35,228 bases of DNA from Guillardia theta CCMP2712 (GCF_000315625.1 NW_005434533.1:1-35228); one strand, 5' to 3'; numbered from the stretch's first letter, positions 15,359 through 26,714 are shown. The notes: generated by a model from the sequence alone, not told the origin. Numbers and translations are program-made.

Positions 15359-16518
15359 ATTGCATTTTGCAGAACCAAATCTACTGTTCGCTGTGCAAAA
15401 AAAGTGTGACGTCAAAGGAGATATGCGGACAATACAACTCAGACCGGATGTGTTTTTAAAACAAAAAGTTCTACTCTCTACGCTGTCATTATGCAAAGGC
15501 AAAGGCCATGTGCTCGGATGTGACTCTGATTCTACAGAAGAAATACCAAGAAGTCTCACTGAATCGTCGCTCAGTTTGTAATAATCGCTTCCATGACCCA
15601 TCGGTCTCTGCTTCTCCAAAACGATAAACCCACAGTTTGGCAAATTTTTGCTAAGCATGAATGTTTCGGGAGACCAGTGCAACCATCGCATGGCGAAGAG
15701 CCTGACAGCTAACCCGTGACTGACAATCAGAACAACTCCATTCTCGACGTCATGTTGACATTGAAAAACTCTCCACAGAGAGTCAATGAACAAGGAAATT
15801 CTATCGTAGACATCTGCACATGATTCTCCACCTGGAGGCCTCCAAAAGAATCTCGAATAGGAGTCTTCGTCGCTGCGATCTGGTGCATTCCGTTGAAAGC
15901 TTCCACTAAATTCCCTCTCGCGGATCCGAGGGTCTTCATGGTTGTAGAGAACTTTGACATTTGATTTTGAAAGCTCAGACAGAACTATCGAAGCAGTCTG
16001 CCTCGTCCTCACATACGGTGAGCTGAAACTAAAAACTGGTCGTTTGCCGATGATTTTTCGAAGAATGCCGGTTGCTTGGACTGCCTGCATGACTGATTAG
16101 CAACAATGAGGTCAGCCACATGCAAAAGGCGTCAAATAATGAATAACATAGACCTGTTGGACTCCTTCTTTGGTAAGTTGTATGTTTGGATCACCAACTG
16201 ATGCATATTTCTCAGGATTTACGTTCGCTTCTGACTCTCCATGCCTCATTAAAATGATAAGATCTGCTTCAGGCATCAGAACATGACATTCATCGTCAAC
16301 CATTGGATACCTGGTTTATGATAACGTTTCTGATGAGCGATTCTCTTTTCAAGCTTGAGAATCCTTCTCCAAAGCATGTAGGAAATCAGGAGCGTGCCGG
16401 TGCAAAAAGCATTCCGAGCCCACGGAAACAAAGCTTCGAAACTTTTCGAAGGAAGGAGAAACAATTGGTTGACAGAGATAGAGGAGAGGAGGCGGTAAGG
16501 GTCGAGGAGCGTGAGCAT
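15344..16518 (-). CDS. Histidine phosphatase superfamily protein, membrane-anchored
   Basis: Exons 16518-16311, 16263-16154 and 16084-15344 give one frame; introns are 47 and 69 nt (GT-AG). The catalytic motif is LMRHGESEAN. RIREREFSG supplies a likely proton-donor acid, and IVSHGLAVRLFAMRWLHW carries the second histidine. The pattern resembles the Det1/phosphoglycerate-mutase-like group of acid phosphatases; the substrate is unknown. An N-terminal hydrophobic stretch (FCTGTLLISYMLW) followed by basic residues suggests a signal anchor. The ATG at 16518 is the first in-frame ATG of exon 1. The C-terminal about 60 residues after the domain are unconserved. The last 15 bases of coding sequence overlap the carrier gene's coding end. 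Confidence 0.88.
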
Positions 16519-16599
16519 GTTTCTCAGGGATCCATGAGTGTAGCTATGACAAGAGCTGATCGCATTCCAAACCACGTCCCCTATACTTGGGTTTTTATT

Positions 16600-16870
16600 C
16601 AAGTTACTCAACGTTGTTCCCCGCCGCGGCCGGGCCCGGCGCCGCCCGGGCCTGGGGCCGCCCGGCCGGCCGCCGGCGGGGCCCCCGGCCCGGTAGGACG
16701 GTATCGTCCTGACGGTACGCCGCCCGGCCCAGTACGCTCGGGGAGTCAGAGTCGCCGTGCCAGGCCGCGGGCTGTGCCGCGCCGGGCACTGGCTGGCACG
16801 CCGGCTAGCCTAGTAGTCACTCTGAGCCGGAGTAAACCGGTACGGTCGCTGACGGTTCCAAGTTCCTAAA
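16600..16870. other. GC-rich island between phosphatase and small hypothetical gene
   Basis: The 5' flank of the phosphatase gene turns abruptly into a stretch made almost wholly of G and C, full of CCGGG/GGCCGG palindromes and CpG, from about 16618 to 16860. Inside is a hairpin AGGACGGTATCGTCCT (16694-16709). No gene frame is convincing. It could be a CpG-island promoter or a repeat remnant. From 16870 to 17060 composition is ordinary and I see nothing. Confidence 0.5.
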
Positions 16871-17059
16871 GTCCCTTCGGATCGCCTAAACATTGAACGA
16901 TATTGAACGTGAGTGATGCTTGTATTATAGACTAAGTTACGACTTACTAACGGCGGCGTGCCGCGTGAAAAGATCAGTCGCGGCAGTACTCAGTGATGCC
17001 GGACTGGAAGCCTCGAACCGTGAACCGTTTGGAACTGCCGCAGTGCCATGATCCAATGA

Positions 17060-17755
17060 TTAAAAGACGTAGACATTGTGGCCTGTCGTTAAGTCTTCCT
17101 TGGTATCATGCGATGATAAACAACGAGCTCGCCATGAAGCAATAATTGCCTTGTCTTCCCAATCATGCGTCATCGCTGGCTTCTCATTCTTATTATCGTG
17201 GAACTCTTCGGCGGTCGCAGATTTGTCTTCTTTCTGCAGCTTGTCTGTCTTCGAACCCAGCAGCTCCACAAACGCTGAGTCCAGTATGCCTTGCAAGTCC
17301 ATGCTAGACGCGCGATGATCCGCAGAATACATGTTATGCTTGTCTTCGCTATTTCTGAAGGAGTTGCTACCCCAGCTGAACGGAAAATTCAGCAGTGAAG
17401 ACAATGATGACTCGGAGTCCACGTGCTCTTGAGGACTCATTGTAAGAGACTCGAAGCTTGGGGCTGCGATAGACTGTTGCTCTGTCTCATCGAGGTGAAG
17501 CATGGGGTTCCTACGTCTTGAATCGGACTTTTTGATATGTCGCTTCGGTTTTGTTTGTTCAGAAACTGTGTCTTTGATGTTCGGTCGATGACTTGCGAGA
17601 TTTTCTTCATCGTCTTGCTCTTCATGACTTTGTGAAGTTGTTTTCTCTTGTTCTGGATTGCTCTTTGCATCAGAATATTGTTTTTCAGCTTTGAGCCATT
17701 CATGGACTTTAATCATGGAATGTTTCTCTTCGGCCGATAACTGATTGTAGCGCAT
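17060..17755 (-). CDS. Hypothetical hydrophilic protein
   Basis: This is a single open frame of 231 residues with no introns seen. It starts with MRYNQLSAEEKHSMIKVHEWLKAEK, probably a helical segment, then runs into low-complexity acidic and serine-rich sequence (SSLSSLLNFPFSWGS). I recognise no family, signal peptide or membrane segment. It is divergently transcribed from the TPR gene with a 484-bp gap. The length and the clean ATG favour a real gene, but the disordered content weakens this; a longer spliced model upstream is possible. Confidence 0.5.
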   Translation of the reverse strand: MRYNQLSAEEKHSMIKVHEWLKAEKQYSDAKSNPEQEKTTSQSHEEQDDEENLASHRPNIKDTVSEQTKPKRHIKKSDSRRRNPMLHLDETEQQSIAAPSFESLTMSPQEHVDSESSLSSLLNFPFSWGSNSFRNSEDKHNMYSADHRASSMDLQGILDSAFVELLGSKTDKLQKEDKSATAEEFHDNKNEKPAMTHDWEDKAIIASWRARCLSSHDTKEDLTTGHNVYVF

Positions 17756-18239
17756 GATTTGACTGAGAGAGTTTCAAGGGTGGGATCGACGGGAGATAGA
17801 GGTAGTTGTGTGATGTGATGGTGGCGGAGCCTTAGAGCCTTTAAACAGGAAAAGAGGTGGAAAGGGCGATGACCCAGGCAAGGAGGGGTCATATGAGCCT
17901 GTTTGTCCAGGTGAAATGATCTGTTCGACTCGTGCAGTCCTGAAGTACACGATAAGAAGTCTTTTCGACTGTCATCGAGGTTCAAGTTGAGGCGAAAACA
18001 TACACTATCAGGTCTGCACTACGGCTGTTTTAGTACCCTACCCCCTTCGTTACCTATTTCATGACCGGGGTACAAAACGAGGTGCAATAGCAGATGCACG
18101 CTGACTGTCATCCAGTCTGGGTGTAAACTATAACGGTTCCGGAAGCGTGCAGTAACGGTCTGAATGCCTCGGCGGGCCTGCTTGGGCACTGCTACTTCCA
18201 CCCGCTGGCGCACAGTCGCAAGCACATTTTCTACTAGCG
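17756..18239. other. Divergent intergenic region
   Basis: This region separates the hypothetical gene (-) from the TPR gene (+) and should hold both promoters. It contains short overlapping frames but no convincing gene and no clear TATA box. The last bases run into the ATGGCG microsatellite. Confidence 0.5.
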
Positions 18240-18293
18240 ATGGCGATGGCGATGGCGATGGCGATGGCGATGGCGATGGCGATGGCGATGGCG
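18240..18293. repeat. (ATGGCG)9 hexanucleotide microsatellite at a start codon
   Basis: Nine perfect ATGGCG units lie exactly at the proposed start of the TPR gene, reading (Met-Ala)9 in frame. A second frame reads Asp-Gly repeats. Confidence 0.97.
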
Positions 18294-21110
18294 AACGGCG
18301 TGGAATCAGTTGGAAAGATGGAGTCAGTACAGAGAAATCTGCAGCATCAGTACTTTGCCTTGTCGCAAGGGTCAGCGTCGAGAAGCATCAAAGTAACCTT
18401 GCCTGCCTTCGTTCCACCCTTGAGATCCCAAAGAAGAGTGTTCGAATATTCTGCCTCTTGTCCCATCCTCGGCAGGAGTCGAGCATGCCCTTCTTACGCG
18501 GCTATGATCCACCTCCGCTGCTGGAATCAGCGCAGGAAAACTCGACGACCTTGTGCGTTATTGCCGGCTCGGATGCAAAAAGAGTCTTTTGACGACGACG
18601 ATCCCTTGAAAGATCTCCCAGAGTTCGAAGAGCTTGAACGATTGCAGTATCCCATACCAGAAGGAGAGCTGGTAAATATATCAGGAGATATCTTTCAACG
18701 ACAAAAAAACGGCTTTCGGAATCTGAATGTCTCGGAGGAAGAGATACAGTCTAACAAAGAGCAGGAAGAAAGGATGATGAAGAGGAAACAACAAGAAGTC
18801 GATATAGAGCAATCACTTATTGAGACGGAGTCAAGAATGGGATTTCCCGAACAGGACCCTGAATCTCCCATGGATCTTGAATTTATACGCGAGGAATATT
18901 TAGAAAAAATGCAAGAGAATCTGATTACTCGTCCAGACGAGGTTGTTGCACTTGCTTCTTGTGTGAACCAGTTTACGCCAAACCTGTTTTGATCATTTTC
19001 TTACGATGGACTTCAGTTTGCAGATGAATTTGACCAAATTTGGCGAAACGAAGATGAAGAGGAGCAAGTATATCAAACTCTCAAGAATGAGTCATCCGCC
19101 AAAGACTCAGTGACCGTGGTTGGACTTTCTTTAGAATTTTCTCTGAATAGTCGAAATAAGAGCCTTGATGTAGGAGACCGCACTGGACAATGATGACAGG
19201 GAGGAGGACAACATTATCCAAGAATATTCGCAGGCAATTGAATGGATGCAAGTACAGAAACAGGATGTGGGGAGTGAAGAGGCTTCGAGAAATCCACCGA
19301 TAGTGAAAAGTCTGTATTTTGATCCGAACTCATGATTGCTTTCTCAAACAATCAATAGGCTCGAGACTGGAGAATGAAGATGATATCAAACTGCTAAAAA
19401 AGAAGCTAGAAGATCTTTCCCAGTCTGCTCCATCACAAGAAGAGATGGCGGATGTGAGTTGTGATGTATGCAGATTGACGAACATGACATGGATGCAACA
19501 ATCAGATTGAGCAAAGGCTTGGTTTAGCATACCTAAGTGCAGGAGATTGCAGTCAAGCTCTTGTGCATTTGAATATTGCTCTGAAAAGTGCGTTTTCTCA
19601 ACAGTACGGAAAATGCAAGGTTGTGTAAAGGTTGTCTTTTGACAGTGCGTAAGTCAATTCATGGAGATTTGGATGAAACTATTGCATCCTTGATCAATGA
19701 CATTGGTGAATTCTATATCATTCGAACTGCTTGTAACCAAAGTATATTGCAGGAATGACGTATGATGCTTTGTGTGGTATGCACCAAGCTTCAGCGTCCT
19801 AGGAGATTCATGTCTATCCGCAGAATATCAACTCGCGCTGGATTGTTTCAAGCAGTCTCTACACATCCGCAGACAAGTTGGATCGCCAAAAGTACATGTT
19901 CCTTGTTCTATGAATGTACTGAGCACAGGCAGTATCTTTTAGCTACATGCCATTCCAATATCGCTGGAATTAGGATCAAGATGGGTGAGATTCCTGAAGC
20001 ACTCAAGAGCTTGGACAGAGCATATCAAACACAAAGGTAGTCGCCAATCAAAGCTTTTTTTTATTGACAGAGTTTATGCTGAAGTGAAGTCTTGGAAGAA
20101 AGCCATCCAGCTCTGATTGCAACGATGAAGAATCTTGGATGCGTTCACATTTCACGTGGAGATGGGTACAGGGCACTCTATTACCTGAGAAAGGTGCGCT
20201 TGCTGCAGACGATAGAAAGAACTTATTCTCGTCAGGCATTGAAGGTTGAATTAGCCATGAAGGGTATGCAATCAGAAGACGTCGCGGTCACGATTTACAA
20301 CATTGGCCTCGCTCACTTTCAGGTGCCTATGTGGATGGCAAGAGGTTGTGGGACTAAATGGAGTCATCAAGAATGATAATTACGAGAGGGCCATTCGTCG
20401 ATATGAGCAGGTATGGTTTGTGATCAGGTTGTCAGGGTACTTATGATGTCACACGGTTCAGTCTCTGGATATTCGTCTCAATGTTCTCGGGGAGAGGCAT
20501 CCAATGGTAAACTTTTCACTCATGAGGATTGTCTGTGTGATGAAAAGGGCCAGGTAGCCATGGTAGTCAAGAGCATGGGTCAAGCGTATTTTGGTATACA
20601 AGTCACCTGGTTGACCAATAGTGATGGTGTACTGTAGCTCAAAACGAAAACGAACGAGCGCTCAAGTACTTTCAAAAGGTATCCTGGTTTACGTGGTTTT
20701 GAACCATGCAGTTGAATCGGACTCAGGCCCTTGAGATTGAGAATGGGTATTTCAAGGAAAGCGAGATGCACCTCCAACCAGCTGTAACAAAATTCTACAT
20801 GGCGAAAATCTTGGTCAAGTGAGAGATTGAAAACCATCAGTGACTTGTTTCTGATTCTTTTAATTTTGTGAACAGGGAAAATCTCTTCCAGCAAGCTTTG
20901 GGGCTATATAAGCAAGCAGCATCGACTTTCTCGTACAGATTAGGAGAGAATCCATACACGCAAGAAGCCCTTGATGTAGGTTTTTAGTCTGATGAAGCCA
21001 TCTCACTTCTCACATCACAGGGACAGCGACTTTGCCAGCTGAAGATGACAAACTCCTTGAAAATAGACTTTCCGAAACCTCGTGGCTTGAGAGATAAAGA
21101 TTCGTACTAA
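18240..21110 (+). CDS. TPR-repeat protein, kinesin-light-chain-like, 18 exons
   Basis: Exons: 18240-18960, 19024-19109, 19174-19309, 19359-19453, 19506-19587, 19646-19705, 19753-19776, 19824-19891, 19933-20036, 20085-20193, 20236-20322, 20372-20410, 20462-20506, 20554-20593, 20638-20678, 20727-20818, 20876-20975, 21021-21110. All 17 introns are GT-AG, 41-64 nt. The N-terminal 270 residues are charged and mostly unconserved. From exon 5 on there are tetratricopeptide repeats: RLGLAYLSAGDCSQALVHL, NIAGIRIKMGEIPEALKSL, LEESHPALIATMKNLGCVH, IYNIGLAHFQ, RLNVLGERHP and YKQAASTFSYRLGENP. The spacing and the GD/HP signatures are those of kinesin-light-chain-type TPRs, which act as protein-binding scaffolds. 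The partner is unknown. Which Met of the MA repeat is used is unclear. Exon 7 is only 24 nt. Confidence 0.85.
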
Positions 21111-21360
21111 TCATTGAACACCGGCCTCCTTCAAAGTGACCGTACTCCCGGATCCGCGCCTCCGTGGCAGCGCCCGATCAGGTAGACCAGACCTTCCGGG
21201 CCGAGAAATTCGGAAGTTGACATAGTAGTGACTGACTCTCAGAGACGCGGCTGCCTGGCAGATCGTGCAGACTCCGCGGCGGGCTCACCGAGTTGGAGCC
21301 CGGCCTGGACCGCCGGGCCGGGTCGCCCCGCCGGGACCCGAGTCACTCAGAGGCAAGGGA
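21111..21360. other. GC-rich island between TPR and C11orf65-like genes
   Basis: This is a stretch of high GC with GCCGGGCCGGG-type sequence, starting about ten bases after the TPR stop. It shares the motif TAGTAGTSACTSWS with the island near 16811. No gene is seen. Confidence 0.45.
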
Positions 21361-21419
21361 TGAGGGGGGATGAGGGGTTTATGTCGTCCGTTGGTACGCA
21401 CGCCTCCTCCCAACCTGTC

Positions 21420-21640
21420 GCCCACTCCCTCCCTCCACGATCCCCTCCGTTCCCTCCGTTCCCTCCGTTCCCTTATTCTCCTCCTTCCCCTCTCTACCTT
21501 CTCCTCCCTCTCCTCTCTACCTTCTCCTCCCTCGCCTCTCTACCTTCTCCTCCCTCCCCTCCGTTCCCTCATTCTGTTCTTTTCCCTTTGTTTCTCCTCT
21601 CTGCACTCTCAACCACTCATCCTTTTCCTCTTATCCTCAA
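21420..21640. repeat. Pyrimidine-rich tract with CCGTTCCCT and CTCTCTACCTTCTCCTCC repeats
   Basis: The plus strand is nearly all C/T. CCGTTCCCT repeats three times (about 21447-21473), and an 18-bp unit CTCTCTACCTTCTCCTCC recurs between about 21490 and 21560. It lies in the promoter region of the next gene. Frames over it are low-complexity artefacts. Confidence 0.8.
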
Positions 21641-21855
21641 CATCAGGGCTGACAGTGTGAATCGAGTTATAATCAGTCCTACCATCTTGCCAGCTCCTCG
21701 CATGCGTATTGCCTTCCCTTGTGCTCGCTGCAACATCCGGTGAGATGCGTCGAGGGGAGGGCTGGAACATCAAGGCTTGAGGCCAACGTCTCCTTGCCTT
21801 GTTTCATAGACGGGGGTGTAGAGTTGAGGTAACAGCGTGTGTGAGCGTTGGAGGC

Positions 21856-22947
21856 ATGAGATCTAGCATTGAGATTGCAGCAAAAAAGATCTGGAGGTGT
21901 TGGAGAAGCTTCAGAAATCGTAGGATCTTCGCGTACCTTCGTCATGCTGTCTGCCGAGCAGAGGACAGCTTGACCCATCAGGTTCTCCGCAAGATCAGCC
22001 CTCTCGAGGCTTCTGTCCTCCGTGATCCAACCCTCAATGCTCGTCTTCGTTTCCGCTTCGGAGGAAGCAACTTTCCGCCGCTCATTCTGTACAAGATCTT
22101 CATCAACGCGAATGTACAATACATCGCCGGGGCCAACCGAATTCTCGCTGGCAGCAAGGCAGCTGAAGATGCTTGTGACATCATGGGGGAACGAAAATAT
22201 TTTGACATCATTCTAAGCGACGTCGAGAACTGTACACCGTTATCTGACTCGGTGCTGATCCAAGACGATCTCAGCCTGCAAACCCGGTTGAAAGAGCACA
22301 GCATGTTGGATTCACATGCTGTGTGGCTGGGTGGACGAGGAAATGGATGGCGGGTGTTGATCGACGACAGGTTCATCATCAACGAGAACGCCCTCCGCTT
22401 CTCTGCCTCCCGAGATGTTCAGAGCGGCAAGTACGAGAAGATCATGGACTCGCTCTTGACGGTAAGCTTTTCACCCTAAACCCTAATCCTACCGGTCAGG
22501 CCTCCTCCTGCTTTGTTGACATGTCGGTTGCAGGGCCTCGAGAGGTCAATCGCCGCACAACATGTGCATGCTGCCGTGCCTGTGAAAAAGAAGTTTGCCT
22601 CGAGAGACACCCTCGAGCGAATTCATGTGACGCAGCAGCGGGTGCGGAGCCAGGAGATGAGGAAACTGTACTCGTCCCACCTCCGCGAGGACGACGACAA
22701 GGAGGAGAGACATGGCTGGCAGCACCGACAACTCAGTCACCCACGAGAAGATGGAGAAGGTCATGGACGGGGACGGGGATCGCTGTCAGGGGACGAGGTG
22801 CTTGACGACGAGAGTCTTGAAACAGCAACCGAGTCCCTGCTGGACTGGGCTGGCGAGCTGAGCTTTGAGAAGTATCACGAGGCGTGGGAGAGAACAGCGG
22901 CTACCATCATGCCGAAGTTCGACAACCCTCTTACAGGATCCCCTTGA
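21856..22947 (+). CDS. C11orf65-like protein with IQ motif
   Basis: The start is taken at ATG 21856 because the open frame before it has no ATG. Exons 21856-22461 and 22534-22947; the intron is 72 nt, GT-AG. An IQ-like helix (AAKKIWRCWRSFRNRRIFAYLR) opens the protein, followed by LRKISPLEASVLRDPTLNARLRFRFGG, FPPLILYKIF and WLGGRGNGWRVL. This order (IQ helix, R-F-x-F/L-GG, FPPxIxYKIF) is what I know from the uncharacterised C11orf65 family; biochemical role unknown. The IQ helix suggests calmodulin binding. The C-terminal part is charged. The stop lies only 57 bp from the stop of the converging peptidase gene. Confidence 0.7.
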
Positions 22948-23004
22948 CGTGGGATGGAGGCGTAGATAGATATGTACTGATGCATTCACTCAGACTAGCT
23001 GCAC

Positions 23005-25569
23005 CTACCACAACACACACTTGTCCTTGGGGTTCATCCTGGAGTTGATCGGGCACTTCCAGTCCCTGGCGAAGTCTTCGTTCTGCGTTAGCGGTCCGTT
23101 GACTCGAAACTTGTCCGGCGAGTGCTCGTCGGTCTGCAAGGCCATTTTCATCGACGGGTCCCGCTCCTTGTCGCACCAGTTCTGCCCATACGACACCCAG
23201 AAGAGATGCTTCTGCCAGATGGCTGGCTTCGCCTGCTCCTCGCACAGCTGAAACGTGAGCGGCATGTCCTCCTTGTCGATCCCTCGGCAGAAGTCGTCTG
23301 TATCAAACGTCAGCGTTTTGCCGACAAGCCTCAATACTTGTACCTTTGAACCAGTTCAGCCATGCGTGATAAGCTGCCTTGAGGCCCCCGAAATCTGCGA
23401 TGTTCTCTCCAAGAGTAAGGTTTCCCTGTCAGCTCGTCAGCGTCATCGGTGTGACAGCCCTCCGTCTCACCTTGACATGCATTCCCAGCATCTCAAACTT
23501 GGAGTAAAGCTTTGCGATGCACTGCCCACGAGCTTCGAACTCATCTACAGTCTTCCTGTCCCACCAGTCTCTTAATCTGCTCTCCTGATCGTACTTGCGT
23601 CCAGTGTTGTCGAACCCATGCGTCAGCTCGTGGCCCATGATCGCTCCTACCCCCCCGAAGTTTCTTGACATGTCGTACTCAGCGTCAAAGAAAGGCTTCT
23701 GCAGCATCCCGGCTGTGATAAAAAGACCGTTGACAGCGTTGTCGTAGTAGCTGTTGACTGACATCACGCTCATGCTCCACCTCCTTCTCTGTGGGGCAGA
23801 GAACAGGCGCGCAAGCTTCTTCATCTTCCTGTGCTCGCAGGAGACCAAGGAATTGTTGAAGTAGGAGGTGGGGCTCACTTCCCAGTCGCACTCATCCCAC
23901 TTGAGAGGGTGCCCGCACTCAAAGAAGATGTTGGCCAGCTTCTCCAACGCAGCTTCACGAGCCTGCTCAGACATCCAAGAAACCTGTTCGAGGTCCTGCT
24001 TGAAGGCATCGCGAATGTAATCCAGCATCGTGAGAGCAATCTTCCTGTCCTCTTCCGAGAAATAGTTCTCGATGAAGAGTTGGTCAACGATCATCGGCAA
24101 GGCGCTCTTGGCCGCTGCTACACATTTGTGCCATCGCTCAGGCTGCTTTGAGATGCCCATCAGGTTGGCGTCGACTTTCAAAGTGGCTTCGAGGAACTCA
24201 TGCGAGAGCAGAGGCGAGAGGTTGTAAACCAAATGCCAGCGCAGATACGGGATGAGACTCTTTGCACTCCGCTTGCCGAAGAAGTCATTCAGCCTTTGGA
24301 AGAATTCCGGGGCTTTCACAACAATATTGTTCCTCTCGGTTCCCACTTGCGAAATCCCCATACGGTCAAACAGCATCGTGAAGTTTACGTTGGGATAAGA
24401 TTCGACGAGTTCCTGTTGAGAGATATGCTTGAAGGATTTCTTCAAAGACACGTATGGCTCCAAACGCTGATAGATCGCCAACTCCGTTTCGATTTCGAAG
24501 CAAATGTCAGCATCTGTGTTTGCTTGTTCCTTCGACAAACCAGCCAGAGTCAGCTGGGTGACAATGAATTCCCGGTAGGCAGCACGATGAGACTTCATCT
24601 CGTCGTTATTTTCAGTGTAGAAGGTGTAGTCTGGAAGAATAAGGCCTCCGGTGCCGAGGTAGAAGTTCATCAGCTGTGGCTCCAGGTTGTCAGCTCCCAC
24701 CCACCAATCAAAAAACGCCGGGACATCCCAAAACTATCGCAGTCAAGTCAGACCAAACGGCACAACATGTGTAGAATCGACCTGAAACTGAGACATGACT
24801 TCCCACAGGTCTTGATAGGTCTCGATATTCGCAATCTGTTCGAGGTAGGGCTGCAACGGTTTGGCTCCTTGCTGCATTGAACTCGATCAAAACAGGCCAC
24901 GAAGATTCGAATCATAAACCTCGTTGACATAGTCCACCATCATGCAAGACCTGTACCAGTCACCTGCTTTCCCTTGGTCTTTCTCGAGAACCTGAAGAAT
25001 TCCATGAGCTCAAGCTAAGTAAACTAGTCGCCACCACCTTCCGCATCTCGTCGTAGATCTTGGCAGAGCCTCCATCCCAGGAGCGTGCAAACCCCCCGAG
25101 GTCCTCAGGTATTTGAACATGTTCCTCAAAACCACCACAAGCATACTATTTCGTGGAAACACGTCAAACCAAGTTCACACCGTTACAAACTAGCACCTGA
25201 TAAAAATCTTCGCAAGGATCTGCACTCAAATCCATCTGTCTCACCTACTTCAACGTGAGTGCTCGACCATCCACGCACTTGTCGTCCACACACCACTGAA
25301 GCTGGGAAATGCGCTGCTGCTGCCCGCCCACGTTGCACTCCAAGTGGCGCGATCGAGACGCCGAGGGGGTCATGCACACTCAAGGTTGAGATTCTCTGAG
25401 ATTCAAGGGAGCAGATCAGCAAGGGCAGGGCAGGGCCATGGCGACTGACCTGAGGTGGGGAAAGGAACGCAATGGATCCTATGATTGAAAGAGCTGCTGC
25501 TGCTGCTGCGAACCCCAGCGAGGCGAAGACAGCGTTCTTGCTGCTCATGCTGTGCAAGCGCTCTGCCAT
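23005..25569 (-). CDS. M13 family (neprilysin/ECE-like) zinc metallopeptidase, type II membrane protein
   Basis: Exons from the 3' side: 23005-23297, 23344-23425, 23471-24733, 24782-24871, 24920-24991, 25038-25145, 25197-25235, then an unsettled stretch, then 25450-25569. Introns are 45-51 nt. Zinc site: GHELTHGFD with the third ligand in [10 protein letters not shown], split by an intron. Other M13 hallmarks are [35 protein letters not shown] and the terminal cysteine motif ending CVLW. The first exon encodes a short cytoplasmic tail and a transmembrane helix ([19 protein letters not shown]), so the catalytic part faces the lumen or outside. Joining between 25235 and 25450 is unresolved: the frame that looks best (CVDDKC...) meets a TAG before MDLSADPC. 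Known family role: cleavage of short peptides. Confidence 0.9.
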
Positions 25570-26371
25570 GGCAGACGAATCGAGATCTCCCTGGCCAACT
25601 GCCACTTCCCCTGAACAAACGATCGACGTCAGTGCCTTGTCAAGCCTGTGATCTTCTCAACGACCGTCCTTGCAATCACTTTCCCACAGCCTCCTTCCTT
25701 CCTCCCATCTCCTGTGTTTCCGACCATCGAGTAGATATCCGCTTCTTCGGTTCGCACCTCTATTTTGGGGACCATATCCGTCTCCTCTCTCTTTCCTCAC
25801 CCGCCCTCCTTGCACAAAGTTGTCAAGCTACCCAACTGTTGTCTTGCACACGACTCTTTGCACCTACATACTCCTCTTCTCTTCCCTCGACCTCTTGCCA
25901 ACTTCGTTTGACCTCGCCATCTCCATCGATCGTATCTCTCTCCTCAGCCTCTCTCTCCTTCTCTTCCCTCTTCCTCTTGGTTACCTTGCCGTCGGCCCTG
26001 CACTCTACTTCGCCATTGTGCGAAGAGGCACTGAGATCTTTCAGGGTGGGTAGTGAGGTATTTTCGGGTGGATTTTCAGGGTCCAGAGTCATAAGGGGTT
26101 AAAAAGTATGGGGTATAACCCAATAAAACGAAGGTAAAATAGAGGTAGTAGTTTGTTTAGGTGGGTAGTCATTACGAGGGGGCTGAATCACTGGGAGAAT
26201 TCGGGGTGGGGGTATATAGTGTGAGGGAAGGGAGGAGGTACTAGGGGGTGGGACCGGTACAGGAAATGAGTACGGTCATCCATCATTTGTGGTTACAATT
26301 CTGTTGGAGCGTGAACGTGAAGGCGAAAATGAAGCCATGATCATTTCGAAGCATGTGATGAACTAGAAGAA
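25570..26371. other. Divergent intergenic region with pyrimidine-rich tract
   Basis: This region lies between the peptidase start and the TRMO gene. From about 25660 to 25985 the plus strand is C/T-rich (CTCTCTCCTTCTCTTCCCTC). An 89-residue minus frame over it is charged and low-complexity, so I do not call it. From 26090 to 26300 it is G-rich and AT-mixed, with nothing recognisable. Confidence 0.5.
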
Positions 26372-26411
26372 ACAAGACAAGACAAGACAAGACAAGACAA
26401 GACAAGACAAG
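26372..26411. repeat. (ACAAG)8 pentanucleotide microsatellite
   Basis: Eight perfect ACAAG units lie about 300 bp upstream of the TRMO gene. Confidence 0.97.
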
Positions 26412-26466
26412 AACACACGAGGCAACAACAGAACACGTAAGACAACAGCAACCACTAGAACCCCTC

Positions 26467-26685
26467 GTGGTTACTGGGAACAAGAATGTTCATGATCGGG
26501 CTACGATGTGGTGGAGCGCTTGCATGCTTCATGATGGCAGCGTATGCGATTGGAAGGTACGTGGAGTGTCAGCAAATGACAAAACAAAAGATGAGACGGA
26601 GGTGTTGACTGAAAGTGCTAGAGATAGGAACTACCAAGGTGAAAGGCAGTGTATGAGAACCTTGGATTACACGAGAATCAGTTAG
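26467..26685 (+). other. Short open frame, probably not a gene
   Basis: A 72-residue frame sits upstream of TRMO. It has no similarity I recognise, and its start and stop are not linked to TRMO exons. It might be a 5' leader of the TRMO transcript. Confidence 0.2.
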
Positions 26686-26714
26686 TGGGATTAGGATTGT
26701 GTGGTTTCTTCTGA

